A model generated the notes under the pieces. That model searched no databases. It saw nothing but the letters and a program-made list of their open reading frames with translations, and was not told the DNA's origin. A program made the translations under genes and the position numbers. Of a stretch of 64,000 nucleotides of DNA, positions 62,902 to 64,000 are shown one piece after another (position 1 is the first letter of the stretch; the number at the start of each line of letters is the position of its first letter). The stretch spans positions 124,001 through 188,000 of the forward strand of contig NZ_FRAP01000005.1 of assembly GCF_900142365.1 (NCBI RefSeq). Direction: 5' to 3'. This DNA comes from Pseudonocardia thermophila. GTDB lineage: Bacteria; Actinomycetota; Actinomycetes; Mycobacteriales; Pseudonocardiaceae.

Positions 62902-64000
62902 TCAGTTGGTCACGTGCACGATGCCCGGCCACAGCTCGGCCCACGACGCGCGCGGGCCGCGGCAGACGTGCACGCGCTTGCCGTGCTCCTCGTCCGCGAC
63001 GCCGTAGGGGTTGTCGAGCACCGCGACCTGCTCGCACCGGGTGAACGTCCGGGCGAGGACCGGATCGGGCATCCCGACGGCCAGGACCTCCTCCGTCCCG
63101 GCGGGCGGCGGCCCCCAGGTGCCGTACGCGTTGTGCCCGCTGTACGCCGGGATGCCGCTCAGCTCCACCGCGGCGGCCTCGCCGTAGTTGCCGGCGAGCA
63201 CGGGTGCCCCTGCCGGCCGCACGGCCATGATCTGGACCAGGTGATCCGGCCAGCCGATCGGGTCGGACAGCACCGGGTTGATCGCCGCGAAGGGCAGGTG
63301 CCGGTGCGCCTCGATCGGCAGGACGGGCAGCGCGCTCGGCACGATCACGGCGGCCGCGGCGGTCAGCGCGGCCGCGATCGCGATCGGCCGGTCCCGCCAC
63401 CGCTCCAGGACGATCCCGCCCGCGGCGAACAGCGGCAGGTACGCCGGCAGCAGGTAGTACGACCGGCCGCCGACGAGCGCGAGCAGCACCAGCAGCACCA
63501 CCCAGATCATCGCCAGCGGGCGGTACGCGCGGGAGCGCCACAGCCACCACAGCCCGGCGATCCAGATCGGCGCGAGCAGCGGGTTCATCGTCAGCACCTG
63601 CATCGGCAGGAACGCGAGCGCCGCCGAGATCCCGCCGGTCTCCTCGCTGATCGAGCCGGCGACGCCCACCATCGGCCAGCCGTGTGCGGTCTGCCACACC
63701 AGGTACGGGCTCGCGATCACCAGCGCGAGCAGCGCCGCCGCCCACAGGTGCTTCGAGCGCAGCCGTGGAGCGAACGGGAGCACGCCGAGGACGCCGATCG
63801 CGAGCAGGGCGAGCGTGTTCTTGTTCAGCAGGCCGATCCCGGCGATCGCGCCGAACGCGTACCACCACCGCGGATCGGCGCCGCCCAGCAGCTTCACCAG
63901 CACCAGTAGGCAGCCGGCCCACGCGACCTGGTCGAACGCCGACGGTCCGAACAGGTGGAACAGCGACAGCGCGACGGTGGCGGTGCTCGTCGTGATCGCC
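62902..64000 (-). CDS. Glycosyltransferase family 39 (ArnT/PMT-like) membrane protein, partial
   Basis: The visible 365 C-terminal residues read in from the right edge without a start. About seven or eight hydrophobic helices are followed by a C-terminal soluble domain of about 110 residues (APVLAGNYGEAAAVELSG, then HGKRVHVCRGPR). The family uses lipid-linked sugars at the membrane, and such proteins are common in actinobacterial envelope or natural-product glycosylation. The stop is directly beside the 22-bp repeat field. Confidence 0.85.
   Translation of the reverse strand, partial: AITTSTATVALSLFHLFGPSAFDQVAWAGCLLVLVKLLGGADPRWWYAFGAIAGIGLLNKNTLALLAIGVLGVLPFAPRLRSKHLWAAALLALVIASPYLVWQTAHGWPMVGVAGSISEETGGISAALAFLPMQVLTMNPLLAPIWIAGLWWLWRSRAYRPLAMIWVVLLVLLALVGGRSYYLLPAYLPLFAAGGIVLERWRDRPIAIAAALTAAAAVIVPSALPVLPIEAHRHLPFAAINPVLSDPIGWPDHLVQIMAVRPAGAPVLAGNYGEAAAVELSGIPAYSGHNAYGTWGPPPAGTEEVLAVGMPDPVLARTFTRCEQVAVLDNPYGVADEEHGKRVHVCRGPRASWAELWPGIVHVTN

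Overview
This is a very GC-rich window with dense gene packing and many GTG starts. ATGA or GTGA start/stop overlaps are frequent. The gene content points to an actinobacterium of the Pseudonocardiales, most likely Pseudonocardia-like (inference). Support comes from gene order shared with mycobacteria. The block def, DUF3263, LytR_C, AAA ATPase, pssA, psd, moeA, groEL matches the order around Rv0429c to Rv0440. The block ercc3/XPB, helicase-associated protein, small protein, moaC, mog, moaE, rpf matches the order around Rv0861c to Rv0867c. A resuscitation-promoting factor pair, a conservon and a Ddn-like F420 family protein also fit.

Layout. 1-3448: structural genes of a form II CO-dehydrogenase-like molybdenum hydroxylase (coxL-S-M, coxM cut by the edge). 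3473-4828: thiD and a Ddn-like protein. 4836-9498: an FtsX/MacB-type ABC exporter whose first gene is a 37-residue membrane protein, then a NarL-type two-component pair. 9518-20299: cytoplasmic HtrA-like protease, then the mycobacteria-like block ending in groEL behind two CIRCE operators. 20310-22599: two paralogous small membrane proteins and a WYL regulator divergent from a TIGR03086 protein. 22764-31082: a catabolic island with ribBA, CaiB-type CoA-transferase, HMG-CoA-lyase-like enzyme, flavin reductase, AraC-type regulator, aldehyde dehydrogenase and a RutA-like flavin monooxygenase. 31209-38604: PspC, a Mn/Zn/Fe ABC transporter, a VOC protein, a GAF-type two-component pair and XPB helicase. 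39331-45080: a complete conservon (cvnABCD) with an unusually long sensor tail. 45202-47656: a lone hypothetical gene, then a decayed stretch with a ribbon-helix-helix antitoxin and its wrecked toxin. 47657-53861: XPB-partner protein, MobA-like transferase, moaC-mog-moaE flanked by two near-identical rpf genes. 54364-57549: cox-type maturation genes (MoxR, VWA, XdhC). 57596-64000: membrane proteins, gamma carbonic anhydrase, RibD_C protein, thiO-S-G behind a TPP riboswitch, divergent thiE, a striking 22-bp repeat field, and a glycosyltransferase cut by the right edge.

How the parts fit. Molybdenum-cofactor genes (moeA, moaC, mog, moaE, a MobA-like protein) and coxDEF-like maturation genes can serve the molybdo-hydroxylase at the left end, although they are dispersed. 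The most coherent candidate system is the 24-31 kb island. Tandem GCGGATAG-type half-sites 21-22 bp apart sit 26-27 nt upstream of TAGCGT/TAGCCT -10 boxes before ribBA, caiB and araC. A single clear site precedes the aldehyde dehydrogenase, and a degraded pair precedes the monooxygenase. This suggests one AraC-type activator controls a two-component flavin monooxygenase pathway together with flavin synthesis. The substrate is unknown.

No tRNA, rRNA, CRISPR array or intact insertion sequence was recognised.
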